The notes beneath the pieces are model-generated. The model saw only the letters and a program-made list of their open reading frames with translations, searched no databases and was not told where the DNA came from. From NCBI RefSeq assembly GCF_036567905.1, contig NZ_DATCTO010000035.1, positions 90,639 to 154,638 of the forward strand: 64,000 nt of DNA. Direction: 5' to 3'. Each line of letters opens with the position of its first letter. Positions within the stretch are counted from its first letter, which is position 1. Made by a program: the position numbers and the translations under genes. The stretch comes from Candidatus Binatus sp. (GTDB lineage: Bacteria; Desulfobacterota; Binatia; Binatales; Binataceae). Shown in pieces: positions 42,906 through 52,004 of this stretch.

Positions 42906-42997
42906 GCGAATCACCAAGCGTACACGATCGCGTCGCGCGTGACGAAAATTTCCGCTCTGCGCGAACTCGCCTTGACTGCGAACCGCGCCGCGCATAA

Positions 42998-43141
42998 GTT
43001 CTGCGTCGCACCCGGTGCTCGGGAAGCCGGTTAAAATCCGGCGCTGCCCCGCAACTGTGTGGGGGGACGACGGCCTATCATGCCACCGCTTAGGCGGGAA
43101 GGCGGGCCCGAGGACGAACCCCAAGCCAGGAGACCGGCCGG
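42998..43141 (+). promoter_or_regulatory. Cobalamin (B12) riboswitch
   Basis: The region upstream of btuB carries the conserved cobalamin-riboswitch elements. GGTGCTCGGGAAGCCGGTT lies near 43014, with GCCCCGCAACTGT near 43046. The B12-box-like GCCAGGAGACCGGCC is at 43125-43139. It is followed at 43197 by a hairpin plus T-run, so ligand binding should favour terminator formation and stop btuB transcription when B12 is plentiful. The exact 5' end of the aptamer is uncertain. Confidence 0.92.
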
Positions 43142-43196
43142 GTCATTAACTGTCTGCCTTCCGCGGGGAGGGTGGCCTCAGGCACGGTTTTCCTGA

Positions 43197-43239
43197 AGCC
43201 CGATCCCTCGAATCGCGAGGCGTCGGGTTTTTCTTTTTT
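43197..43239 (+). terminator. Riboswitch expression-platform terminator
   Basis: CCCGA...CCTCG pairs with CGAGG...TCGGG across a short AATCG loop, with a two-base internal mismatch, then TTTTTCTTTTTT. It lies 60 bases after the B12 box and 54 bases before the btuB start, so it is well placed as the regulated terminator. Confidence 0.85.
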
Positions 43240-43292
43240 GTTGCCCGACCGCTCCCCCGCGCGCCGGCAGCCTTTGAGCTCGGAGGGAGTTC

Positions 43293-45392
43293 ATGCAGTT
43301 TTCTAGTTGGATCCTGTCGACAATAGTTGCGATATCGCTGTTCGCGCCGATCGCGCGGGCCCAGGAGCCTGCGTCGGCGCCGTCGCCGGCGCAAACTCAG
43401 ACCAAGTCCGCGCCGGCAAAGCCGAAGGCCGCGCCGCCGGCGACGCCGCCCAAGAAACAGGAGGCGCAGAAGCTCAATCCGGTGGTCGTCACCGCAACCA
43501 GGATCGAGCAGCCGATCGCCGACATCGGTACCACGATCACGGTCGTCGAAGACCCGCAAATCCAGGAGCAGAAAATCGACCGGGTCGGCGACGTGCTCCG
43601 CCAGGTGCCCGGCCTGCAGGTCACCCAGAGCGGCTCGCCCGGCTCGGTCACCGACGTATCGATTCGCGGCGCGACCTCGGCACAGACGCTGATCCTTGTC
43701 GACGGGGTCGAAGTCAACTCGGGCGCGACCGGCGGCTTCGACCTGGCCAACCTGACGACCGACAATCTCGATCGCATCGAGGTTTTGCGCGGCGCGGGCG
43801 GTTCGTTGTACGGCTCGCAGGCGATCGGCGGCGTCGTCAATGTGCTCTCGCGGGAGGGCGAGGGCGCTCCGACAGCGAGCCTGGTTTCAGCGGGCGGCAA
43901 TCGCGCGACCAGCCAGCAGGTCGCCACCGTCAGCGGCGCCGACGGAAATCTCCATTACTCGGGCGCGGTGTCGTACTTCTCGACCGAGGGGTTTCGTCCG
44001 GTCAACGACAACTCGGACAACCTCTCGCTCTCGTCTCGGCTCGATTACCATCTCGGCGACGACACCGTGATCCGCGGCTTTGCGCGCTATAGCGCGTCGA
44101 ACGTGAGCCTGCCCAATTTTCTGGTGTTTGATGGCGTGCCGCTCGATCCGACGGCGCACGACCGCAACGAGTTCATGCTGTTCAAGGGCGAGGTCGAGCA
44201 TCACTTCGGCGAAAACCTGATGGTGCGCGCGAGCGCGTTTTTCGTGCGCCAGGACCTGCGCCTGAACGCGCCGCCATTTCCGGCAGGCAAGGTTTTCGGA
44301 GCACCCTATTTCGAGACGGATTCGATTCCCGACGAGACTCGCGGCGGCCTCGCCGAGGCGATCTACACTTGGACAGAAGGCTTTCGCACGGTGGCCGGCT
44401 TCGATTTCAAGGATCGATGGGTCCGCTCGGGCAGCTCCTGCACCTTTTGCGAGCCCGTGTCTCCGTTCGGGGCGGGAACGACCACATTCCACGCGCGCCG
44501 CCAGGAATACGCGGGATACCTCGAGCAGGAGGGCAGTTTCCTCGACGGCCACCTTCTCGTCACCGGCGGATTTCGCGTCGATGGCAACAGCCAGTTCGGC
44601 AAGGAGGTCAGCCCCGCGTGGTCGGTCGCGATTCCGATTACAAAAATCTCGACCACCTTGCGCGGCAGCTACAGCGAAGGTTTTCGCGCGCCCGCATTCA
44701 ACGAGCTGTACTACCCGAACTACGGCAATCCCAATCTGCAGCCCGAGATTTCCAGCGAGTACGACGGCGGATTCACCACCAACTTCGGCGAGCGCGCCTC
44801 TCTGACCGCGACCTACTTCTCGCGCCGCGTGCACAACCTGATTGTCACCGTGCCATGCAAGTACGGCCCGTCGTGTCTTTTCGGTGCGGAAGCGGGCAAC
44901 GCGGCGCGCGTGGACGTGCAGGGCGTCGAGGTCGTTCCGAGCCTCACCATCGTCAAGGGACTGACGCTGAGCGGCAACGTGACCGTGCTCGACGAGACGC
45001 ATAAAGATGCGCCGCTCAACTTCGCCAAGGCGTTTTTGACCCCGCCGCGTCCGCTGCGGGTGGCGAAGCACACCGCGTCGGCGCTGCTGCAATACGTGCG
45101 GAGCGCGAATTTTCTCCCCAACGATCGAATCACGGCCAGCGTCAATTACATCTTCGTCGGCGATCGCGACGACATCACGGTGAGCGGAGTTCCACCCATC
45201 GCGAATCACGCCGCGTACAATCTTGTCAGCGCGGTCGTGTCGTACGCGATGGGAATCCCGCTCAGCCATGTGAACAACGAGGAGGTTTTCGCGCGCGTGT
45301 CGAACCTGATGGACCGCGACTATTCGGAAGCGTTCGGATTTCCCGCGCCGACGATTAACGTGCTGGCGGGGGTGAAGCTGGATTTCGATTAG
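43293..45392 (+). CDS. btuB: TonB-dependent vitamin B12 receptor, BtuB-like
   Basis: Outer-membrane gated channel of 699 residues. An N-terminal signal peptide (about 1-24, ending RAQ) is followed by a Pro/Ala-rich stretch and the TonB box region NPVVVTATR (about 62-70). The plug domain has VLRQVPGLQVTQSGSPG and SIRGATSAQTLILVDGVEV. The 22-strand barrel ends MDRDYSEAFGFPAPTINVLA. The cobalamin riboswitch upstream makes B12 or a precursor the likely ligand. Its stop overlaps the stop of the convergent small exported protein gene by 2 bases. Confidence 0.93.
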   Translation: MQFSSWILSTIVAISLFAPIARAQEPASAPSPAQTQTKSAPAKPKAAPPATPPKKQEAQKLNPVVVTATRIEQPIADIGTTITVVEDPQIQEQKIDRVGDVLRQVPGLQVTQSGSPGSVTDVSIRGATSAQTLILVDGVEVNSGATGGFDLANLTTDNLDRIEVLRGAGGSLYGSQAIGGVVNVLSREGEGAPTASLVSAGGNRATSQQVATVSGADGNLHYSGAVSYFSTEGFRPVNDNSDNLSLSSRLDYHLGDDTVIRGFARYSASNVSLPNFLVFDGVPLDPTAHDRNEFMLFKGEVEHHFGENLMVRASAFFVRQDLRLNAPPFPAGKVFGAPYFETDSIPDETRGGLAEAIYTWTEGFRTVAGFDFKDRWVRSGSSCTFCEPVSPFGAGTTTFHARRQEYAGYLEQEGSFLDGHLLVTGGFRVDGNSQFGKEVSPAWSVAIPITKISTTLRGSYSEGFRAPAFNELYYPNYGNPNLQPEISSEYDGGFTTNFGERASLTATYFSRRVHNLIVTVPCKYGPSCLFGAEAGNAARVDVQGVEVVPSLTIVKGLTLSGNVTVLDETHKDAPLNFAKAFLTPPRPLRVAKHTASALLQYVRSANFLPNDRITASVNYIFVGDRDDITVSGVPPIANHAAYNLVSAVVSYAMGIPLSHVNNEEVFARVSNLMDRDYSEAFGFPAPTINVLAGVKLDFD

Positions 45393-45913
45393 CGCCGCGC
45401 GCGCGTCAGAAGCCGATCGCCTGCTCGGTCGCGAACGACTGTCCTGTCGTAAGAGGACCGGACGTATCCGGTTCCAGGGACTGAGGGCCAACCGGAAGCT
45501 CCGGGGGGGAGCGGAGTGTTCATCGGGGTCGGTGTCGCGGCTCCTGATGGCGCTGGCGCGGGGCCACCGGCGGCGGACGGTTGAGCCGCCCCGCTGAACG
45601 CGCCTGAGATCATGCGACAGTTTTCGTACTCCGAATAAGGAACAGGCGTCACCGCTTTAATCTGCTCCGGGCTCATCTTTTGGATTGCCGCGACATCGCT
45701 GAACACAGTCCGGCAATGCTCCCGCAGCGCCGTCCATTGGCCTTGAGTCCCGCCATCGGCGGTCCAGAACTGAGGTGGCTTTTCAGGAATGGAGCCTACC
45801 CGAGCATTAGTGGTGGGCACTGCGGAGGGCGACTGCGCGCCTACACTTGCCACGATCAGCGCTGCGCCTATTACGACCACAAACACGATTGCTGCGGTTT
45901 TTACCACGTTCAT
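45389..45913 (-). CDS. Small exported protein of unknown function
   Basis: A 174-residue protein beginning with a signal-anchor or cleavable signal peptide MNVVKTAAIVFVVVIGAALI. The mature part has QFWTADGGTQGQWTALREHC then QKMSPEQIKAVTPVPYSEYE and a Pro/Ala/Gly-rich C-terminus. Two cysteines (HCRTVF and ENCRMIS) may form a disulfide in the periplasm. ATG 45913 is supported by GGAGAAGAA. An in-frame extension upstream would add MKMCRECHSVRKRTEKN, which has a CxxCH look, but no ribosome-binding site supports it. Family not recognised. Confidence 0.65.
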   Translation of the reverse strand: MNVVKTAAIVFVVVIGAALIVASVGAQSPSAVPTTNARVGSIPEKPPQFWTADGGTQGQWTALREHCRTVFSDVAAIQKMSPEQIKAVTPVPYSEYENCRMISGAFSGAAQPSAAGGPAPAPSGAATPTPMNTPLPPGASGWPSVPGTGYVRSSYDRTVVRDRAGDRLLTRARR

Positions 45914-46271
45914 ATTCTTCTCCGTTCGCTTACGGACCGAATGGCACTCACGACACATCTTCATGACCGAGAGTTAACTTCATCCGACCCTATCTCTCCC
46001 TGTAACGATCCCGGTTCAGGAATGAACTATTCAGCCTGCTCGCGCCGCCCACGACGTGCTATCCGATCCGCTATGGACAGCAGTCATCACAATCGCGGCC
46101 GCCATGACTCCGCATCGGGCAACCTCCGCTTCCGAATATTGATTTTTACGGAACAAAGCTAGCAATGGGGGTATGCCAGTAAGTGGACCACAACCAGTGG
46201 TAGGAATTGCCTTTTCTTCACTCAATTGACCAGTCGGAATTGCTCACGTGACGACAGCAAAGAGTCCCGCA
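45914..46271. other. Intergenic region, 358 bases
   Basis: Between the small exported-protein gene and the glnE stop. A 64-codon minus-strand frame (46031-46225) lacks a start signal and similarity, so I do not call it. No tRNA, terminator or repeat was found. The region is less GC-rich than the surroundings. Confidence 0.5.
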
Positions 46272-49265
46272 TCAAGCTCCCCTTGCCTGCTCGGCCGCAA
46301 AATATCGCTCGAAGATTGCACGGATCCGGTCGCGCCGCTGCGCCAGCTCGGCCAGCATTCGCGCCGCGCCGCTTCGCCCTTCGAATCCCATCCGGCGCGC
46401 CAGCGGGCGCAGAGCAACCACCGAGGTCGGGACGGCCCAGGCCGGCTGGTCGCTCTCGATACGGAGCCGATTTTCCAGGCGCGACAAGAATCGGTAGCCG
46501 TCTTCGAGAACGGCCGCGTCGGCGGGCGTCAGCAGGTGGAGGCCGTCGAGCGCCTCGAGCAAGCCCATCGTGTCGCGCACGCGCAGCTCCGGGCTGCGAT
46601 GGCCGTGCGACAACGCCATCATTTGCGCAAGGAACTCGACGTCCACCAAGCCGCCGCGACCCTGCTTGATGTTCAGCCGCGTCTTGTTCTCGGCGCCGAT
46701 CTCCTTCTCCATCCGCCGGCGCATCGCCGCTATTTCGCCGACCTCGGCCGCCGTCAGTCCGCGGCCGTACACGAATTCCTGGCGCGCCGCTTCGACCTCG
46801 CGGCCCAGTTCCCGGTCGCCGGTTATCACCCGCGCGCGCACCAGCGCCTGGCGCTCCCAGACCGCTGAACTTTGTCGATGATAGTCGCGAAACCCGGCCA
46901 GCGAGGTGACCAGCGGGCCCGCGTTACCCGACGGGCGCAGCCGCAGGTCGAGCTTGTAGGCGTAGCCCTCGCGCGTGCGCGATTCGAGGATTGCGATCAA
47001 CTTCTGCGTGATTCGCGACGCGATTTCCCGGCTGCCGGCGGCGACTTCCGCGCGATCGTCGTAAACAAAGATCAGGTCGAGGTCGGAGTTGTATGACATT
47101 TCACTGGCGCCGAGCCGGCCCATCGCAATCGCGCACAGCCGCATCGTGGCGGGAATCGGGAAGCGAGCCTCGGTCTGAATCCGCGCGAGCGACATCGCCT
47201 CGTCCAGCACCGTTTCGGCCAGACTCGTGAGTTCGCGTTGGACGTCGAACAGTTCGAGATCCCCGGCCAGGTCGGCGATCGCGATGCGCAGGAATTCCTG
47301 ATGCCGAAATGCGCGGAGCGCGTCGAGCTTGCTCTCGAAATCCGGACTCGCCGCGATCAATCCCGCCAACTCATCGCGCAGTTCAGCCGGACTGCGCCGC
47401 GTCGCCGCGAGATCGGAGCGCACCAGAGTATCGAGCATGTCGGGATGGCGGATGAAGATGGTGGAGAGGTAGGCGCTCGAAGCGAACAGCCGCAGCACGA
47501 TGCGCCGGGTCGCGGGATGCTGTTCGAGCAACGCCAGGAACGAGGTGCGCGCGCCGATCGCACCGATGAACTCGGCCAGATTCATCAGCGCCAGGTCCGG
47601 ATCGGGCAGCCTGCTGATCTCGTCGATCAGCATCGGGCCAAGCCGCTCGAGCAACTCGCGACGGCGCGGACTGGTCGGGGCATGCGAGGGTCCGTGAGCC
47701 AGCAGCTCGAGCTGGCGCGCGCTTTCGTCAGCGCGCGCAAAGCCAAGCTCGCGCAGGTAGCGGGTCGAGGTATCCGGATCGAGCGCCGATCTCCACGCCG
47801 ATTCCGCCGCGCCGGAGACCGAGCGCGTTGACTCTTCCTCGCCGCCGGCCAGCGTCTCGCGGAATTGCGTCGCAACCAGGGCCCGATGAGATTTCAGTTG
47901 CTCGCTGAATTTCTCGAGCGCTCCCGGCCCCTTGCCAAAACCCATTCGCGCCGCAAGCGCGCGCATCCCGTCATCATCGGCAGGCAACACGTGGGTTTGC
48001 AGGCCCGCGACGATTTGCAGCTTGTGCTCGACGTCGCGCAGGAACAGGTACGCGTCGGAAAGCTCGCGCGCGCGTTTCGACGGCAGATAGCCGAGTGAAT
48101 CGAGCTTCTCGAGCGCGCCGACGGTCTGCTCGGTTCGAAGCCGGGGATCGCGTCCACCGTAAATCAGGGTGAGCGCTTGCACGATGAATTCGAGCTCGCG
48201 GATTCCGCCGCGGCCGAGCTTGATGTTGCGCTCGATCATCGCGGGCGTTTTCAGTTCCGCCTCGATCTGCCGCTTCATCGCGCGCAACTGGCGCAGCGTG
48301 TCGAAATCCAGGTAGCTGCGAAACACAAAGTGATTCAGCTCCGCGCGTAGTTGGTGCCCGATTTCGAGCGCGCCGGCGACCGGCCGCGCGCGCAGCAGTG
48401 CCGCCCGTTCCCACGTCTGTCCGACGCTCTCGTAATAGTTGATCGCACCTTCAATCGGCGTCACCAGCGGCGCGGAACGGCCGCCCGGCCGAAGCCGCAG
48501 ATCGATTCGAAAGCATCCCGCCGATAAAATTTCGGTAAACCATTCACCCAGGCGCGACGCCGCTTCGGAACTATCCGGCGAACCCGACGAGGCATGAAGA
48601 TAGACCAAATCGACGTCCGAGCTGAGGTTCAGTTCGCGCGCGCCCAGCTTGCCCATCGCCAGGATGCAGAATCGCCCAATCTCGCCCGCGCGTCCGCCCA
48701 GAAAGCCGGTCGCAAGTTCCAGCGCCGTGCCAATGCATTGGTCGGCCAGCTCCGACATCGCCAGCGCCGTTTCGCCGGCGCTCAGCCGGTCGAGCAGATC
48801 GGCAATCGCCACCTGGACCATCGTCGCGCGCATGAATCGCCCGAGCACCGCGGCTGCGCCATGCCTGTCCGGCGCGTCGATCCTGGCGCGCTCCTGGCGC
48901 ATCGCGGCGACCAGCCCGTCGATGGTCTGGACGCGCGCGTCGAGAAAAATCTTCGCCCACCCGGGTCCGGCCAATGACAGTTCGGTCGCGATCAGCTCCG
49001 ATGAGCCGAGGCAAAAGACCAGGTCGCTGCCCGCGGCGCGATCGCGCAGCACGCCTTTCAGCGCGGCGGCGGAATCTTCGGCGAGCTTGAGTAAAAACGC
49101 CAGCGCCAGCTGGTCGTCCGGCGCGCGCTCCTCGACGGCGGCCAGCGCCTGCTGCGCCAGGCGATCGTTGCCCAGCCTGTCCCTCAACCTTTTGGCCAGG
49201 ACCGCGAGCTGCGGGGATTGCGCGTGCTTGCGTCGCATCACGTAAACGATAACAGATGCGGCCAT
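46272..49265 (-). CDS. glnE: Bifunctional glutamine-synthetase adenylyltransferase/deadenylase GlnE
   Basis: Controls glutamine synthetase by adding or removing AMP in response to PII. The 997-residue protein has two nucleotidyltransferase domains. The deadenylase-side motif GKLGARELNLSSDVDLVY sits about 205-222 and the adenylyltransferase-side motif GRLGASEMSYNSDLDLIF about 712-729. Each is followed by its helical PII-response region, and the last domain has NIKQGRGGLVDVEFLAQ. The start is uncertain: no ribosome-binding site is clear for ATG 49265 or for ATG 49238. The gene is alone in this stretch, with a divergent GST gene. Confidence 0.95.
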   Translation of the reverse strand: MAASVIVYVMRRKHAQSPQLAVLAKRLRDRLGNDRLAQQALAAVEERAPDDQLALAFLLKLAEDSAAALKGVLRDRAAGSDLVFCLGSSELIATELSLAGPGWAKIFLDARVQTIDGLVAAMRQERARIDAPDRHGAAAVLGRFMRATMVQVAIADLLDRLSAGETALAMSELADQCIGTALELATGFLGGRAGEIGRFCILAMGKLGARELNLSSDVDLVYLHASSGSPDSSEAASRLGEWFTEILSAGCFRIDLRLRPGGRSAPLVTPIEGAINYYESVGQTWERAALLRARPVAGALEIGHQLRAELNHFVFRSYLDFDTLRQLRAMKRQIEAELKTPAMIERNIKLGRGGIRELEFIVQALTLIYGGRDPRLRTEQTVGALEKLDSLGYLPSKRARELSDAYLFLRDVEHKLQIVAGLQTHVLPADDDGMRALAARMGFGKGPGALEKFSEQLKSHRALVATQFRETLAGGEEESTRSVSGAAESAWRSALDPDTSTRYLRELGFARADESARQLELLAHGPSHAPTSPRRRELLERLGPMLIDEISRLPDPDLALMNLAEFIGAIGARTSFLALLEQHPATRRIVLRLFASSAYLSTIFIRHPDMLDTLVRSDLAATRRSPAELRDELAGLIAASPDFESKLDALRAFRHQEFLRIAIADLAGDLELFDVQRELTSLAETVLDEAMSLARIQTEARFPIPATMRLCAIAMGRLGASEMSYNSDLDLIFVYDDRAEVAAGSREIASRITQKLIAILESRTREGYAYKLDLRLRPSGNAGPLVTSLAGFRDYHRQSSAVWERQALVRARVITGDRELGREVEAARQEFVYGRGLTAAEVGEIAAMRRRMEKEIGAENKTRLNIKQGRGGLVDVEFLAQMMALSHGHRSPELRVRDTMGLLEALDGLHLLTPADAAVLEDGYRFLSRLENRLRIESDQPAWAVPTSVVALRPLARRMGFEGRSGAARMLAELAQRRDRIRAIFERYFAAEQARGA

Positions 49266-49353
49266 GCGCGCGCCGCAACATTTGCGATGGCCCCGTTCGC
49301 GTTGTCGATGTTAAAATCTTTCGCAGCCGAATAACCACCGAAGGAGCCGCCCT

Positions 49354-50028
49354 GTGATCGTTCTCTACACCACCGAACGCGATTATCCGTGGGGCACGCT
49401 GCGCTCGACCCACGCGTGCAAGACCAAGGTCGTCCTCGAAGAAAAAAACATCCCGTATCGGATCGAAAATCTTCCACCGGGAAATCTCTGGAAGAAGCCG
49501 CCCGAGATGCTCGCGAAGCATCCGCTCGGCAAGGTGCCTTACATAGAGGACGGCGAGCTGGTGATTTTCGACTCGACGGTCATCGACGAGTACCTCGAGG
49601 AGCGTTACGGGCCGCCGCGCCTGATGCCGTCGGATCCGAAGCTCCGGATGCGCGTGCGCGAGATCGAGAACTTCGCCGACGAGGCGATGCTGATCGGCAG
49701 CCTCCCACCCATCTGGATGCCCTACTGGAGCGAGCCGGCCAAGCGCAATGCGGCAGGGATGGAGCAAGGACGCGAGCTGCTACGAACGCGCGATCTGCCG
49801 TTTATCGAGCGCGTGCTCGGCCAGGCCGGCGCGGGCGGTTACGCGTGCGGAGAATTTTCGCTCGCCGACGTGCCGCTGATGGCGCTGGCGATGGTGCTCG
49901 AGGTCGACGCGATGAAGCTCGACGCGTTCCCGCGAGTCGATGCGTATCTGAAGCGGCTGCGCGAGCGCGGAAGTTACCGCGCGATCAGCCCGCACACGAA
50001 GGTGGCCGAGGCGAGTTCACACGCCTGA
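49354..50028 (+). CDS. Glutathione S-transferase family protein
   Basis: A 224-residue thioredoxin-fold plus all-helical protein. The N-terminal domain (about 1-80) has HACKTKVVLEEKNIPYRIEN, then LAKHPLGKVPYIEDGELVIF and DSTVIDEYLEERYG, which carry the glutathione-site residues (cis-Pro in KVPYI). The C-terminal helical domain (about 95-210) has GGYACGEFSLADVPLMALAM. Start GTG 49354 has AAGGAG at 9 bases. It is divergent from glnE. Possible roles are stress defence or ring-cleavage chemistry; none is shown by context. Confidence 0.9.
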   Translation: MIVLYTTERDYPWGTLRSTHACKTKVVLEEKNIPYRIENLPPGNLWKKPPEMLAKHPLGKVPYIEDGELVIFDSTVIDEYLEERYGPPRLMPSDPKLRMRVREIENFADEAMLIGSLPPIWMPYWSEPAKRNAAGMEQGRELLRTRDLPFIERVLGQAGAGGYACGEFSLADVPLMALAMVLEVDAMKLDAFPRVDAYLKRLRERGSYRAISPHTKVAEASSHA

Positions 50029-50040
50029 CCGGCGCGGCGA

Positions 50041-51126
50041 TCAGGTCTTCTGCGCGACCATCTTTTTCGAATGATGGGTCTTCGAAGACGCCTGGTGATT
50101 ATGTGACGCGTGCCGCTTCCGGGAGCGCTTAGGCGCAAAGTCGGTCTTGATCGGCGCGGGCCGAATCGCCGGCTCGTCCTCGATGCCCGGGAAATACTTG
50201 CCCTCGTAGCGATGCACCTGCAACGCGGCAAGGAATTCCGCGTAATAATTTTTCACCGCGAAGCCGAAGTGCGGTCCCTGGTAGTGCTGGACCATTTGCG
50301 AGTAGTCGCCGCCGTAAATTCCCGCCGCGCGTGCCACTCCGCCGGTGCCGTAGTTGTACGCCGTAATCGCCAGCGGCCAATCGCCGAGCGTCTCGTAGTT
50401 CGATCGCAACAGCTTGGCCGCGGCGAGCGTCTCGCGCTCCGGGTTGAGGCGATCGTCGTGATAACGCGTGATTTTCATGTAATGCTTGCCGGTGTCACGC
50501 GTGAACTGCCAGATCCCAACCGCGCCCGCGCTCGATCGTGAAGCGCCGTAGAAGCCCGACTCGACATGCGCCAGCGTCACCAGCTCGGGCGGGAGCCCCG
50601 CGGTCCGGAAAATCCGCTCCATCGTGGGCCGGTAGTATCGGCTCCGCAGCAGCCCGTCGTGGAATTGTTCGCGCAGTCCTTCCTGCACGCGCAAGTTCTG
50701 CGCGGCCGCGGCGTAGGCGCTCGGCGGCTCGCCCTTGAACATCGCGGCGACTTGACGCTCTTCATAGTCCGAAGGTTCGCGCCCAGTCGCGAGGCGACTG
50801 AGAATTTCGCCATATTTTATTTTGAGGTAGCTGTTCGCCCAGTCGATATCGCTGCGGGTCGGCTGACCGTCACCGGGAAGATGAAACACCCGGTAGATAC
50901 GCCACACGTTGTCGCGATCGACGACCACGAAGTCGCGCTCCGAGTACGCGGTAAAAGCATTGACCCAGAAATCGACGTTGGGCTCGATCGAAGCGGGACG
51001 CGGGAATGGGAGTCTGGTCTCCGACGACGCGTTGGGCGGGACCGCAAAGCCAAACGCGATCGCAAGCGCAAACGCTGCGGTTACTTTGACTATTCGGTTT
51101 GCCGTCAACTTCGCTTCGAACAACAC
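50041..51126 (-). CDS. Lytic murein transglycosylase (SLT/MltD-like)
   Basis: Peptidoglycan lyase of 361 residues. The N-terminus is a signal peptide (MLFEAKLTANRIVKVTAAFA, cut near NASSE). The catalytic SLT domain (about 165-310) has Glu189 in LAHVESGFYGASRSSAGAVG and the following GIWQFTRDTGKHYMKI and AITAYNYGTGGVARAAGIYG. The basic C-terminus rich in His/Lys/Arg (about 330-361) is unusual. No LysM domain is visible. GTG 51126 has GAGGAAG before it, which fixes the start. It acts on septum or envelope murein in the periplasm. Confidence 0.92.
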   Translation of the reverse strand: MLFEAKLTANRIVKVTAAFALAIAFGFAVPPNASSETRLPFPRPASIEPNVDFWVNAFTAYSERDFVVVDRDNVWRIYRVFHLPGDGQPTRSDIDWANSYLKIKYGEILSRLATGREPSDYEERQVAAMFKGEPPSAYAAAAQNLRVQEGLREQFHDGLLRSRYYRPTMERIFRTAGLPPELVTLAHVESGFYGASRSSAGAVGIWQFTRDTGKHYMKITRYHDDRLNPERETLAAAKLLRSNYETLGDWPLAITAYNYGTGGVARAAGIYGGDYSQMVQHYQGPHFGFAVKNYYAEFLAALQVHRYEGKYFPGIEDEPAIRPAPIKTDFAPKRSRKRHASHNHQASSKTHHSKKMVAQKT

Positions 51127-51333
51127 CTTCTTCCTCGCGCGCGAGTCCCGGTTCGCGCCCTCCCGGATGGGCGCCGATTGCTGACCGGCCGCCCGCAGGG
51201 AACAGGCTCTATGAATTAGCTCCCGTAGCTCCCGTAGTCAATAAATCCTACGCCTAGTCTTGAACTGTATCCAGTAATCACCCTTTAGATGCTGGACAAA
51301 CCCGCCGCGATTTATTCGCCGCGCGATGCTTCG

Positions 51334-51840
51334 TCAGAAATTGTTAAGCGCGTTGTAGTTGGTATCCAGCCCCGTACTATTGGTGCTGAGCGAGCTGGCT
51401 GAAAAGCGATCCGACGACGACGAGAACTCGCTATTTTCGGTGAATCGCTCCTGGTCGGGAAATCTACCGGATGAACCGCCGAATCTGCCCGACGTGCCGG
51501 CGTCAAAACTGGACCCTGGCCAGCGCGATTCCCCGGTCGATCCGCTCGTCGCCGAGCCCGCCCGCGATTCAAAATCCGCACCCATGCCGGACGCCGACGC
51601 GGCTCCGGTCCTCTCATCAAAGCTGGCGCCCAGTCCGCTGGCTCCCCAAGTGCTCGAACCGCCGCCGCTGTCGCCCGAACCGATTGAAGGCGAAATGCTG
51701 GTGCCCATCGAGCCGCCCGCAGTTCCGACTCCCGCCGTCGCGGGCGCATACTCGCCCATCGTCTGCGCGTCGGCGTGCGGCGCGAATAGTGCGAGCACCG
51801 CAATCAGCACGGCTGGTACAATCAGCTTGATGATTCTCAT
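51334..51840 (-). CDS. Ser/Gly-rich exported protein of unknown function
   Basis: A 168-residue protein starting MRIIKLIVPAVLIAVLALFA, a clear signal peptide with likely cleavage after ADA. The mature part is low-complexity, mostly Ser, Gly and Ala (for example SPSIGSGDSGGGSSTWG), with scattered Phe and Arg (GRFGGSSGRFPDQERF). It is probably disordered in the periplasm or at the cell surface. GGGAGG 10 bases before ATG 51840 supports translation. Not recognised as any family. A lytic transglycosylase gene follows about 200 bases later on the same strand. Confidence 0.65.
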   Translation of the reverse strand: MRIIKLIVPAVLIAVLALFAPHADAQTMGEYAPATAGVGTAGGSMGTSISPSIGSGDSGGGSSTWGASGLGASFDERTGAASASGMGADFESRAGSATSGSTGESRWPGSSFDAGTSGRFGGSSGRFPDQERFTENSEFSSSSDRFSASSLSTNSTGLDTNYNALNNF

Positions 51841-52004
51841 GGCGTTCGACCTCCCCTGAGTCTACTGCCAGTAACGTTCGATACTCTAGTCGTAGCGTCA
51901 GGTACAGTACGAGGCAATATCCGGTTAAGCGGGCCTGCGTGGGCGCCCATGCTTGTGACCAGTCAACGCGCGCGGTTAATCTGAAATAGATACTCAGGAA
52001 AACC

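Noticed and set aside
45914..45964. Upstream extension with a CxxCH heme-like motif (MKMCRECHSV)
   Set aside because: The ribosome-binding site GGAGAAGAA and the signal peptide both favour the downstream ATG at 45913, so the motif is probably not translated in the exported protein.
46031..46225. 64-codon minus-strand frame
   Set aside because: No start signal and no family resemblance; probably chance.
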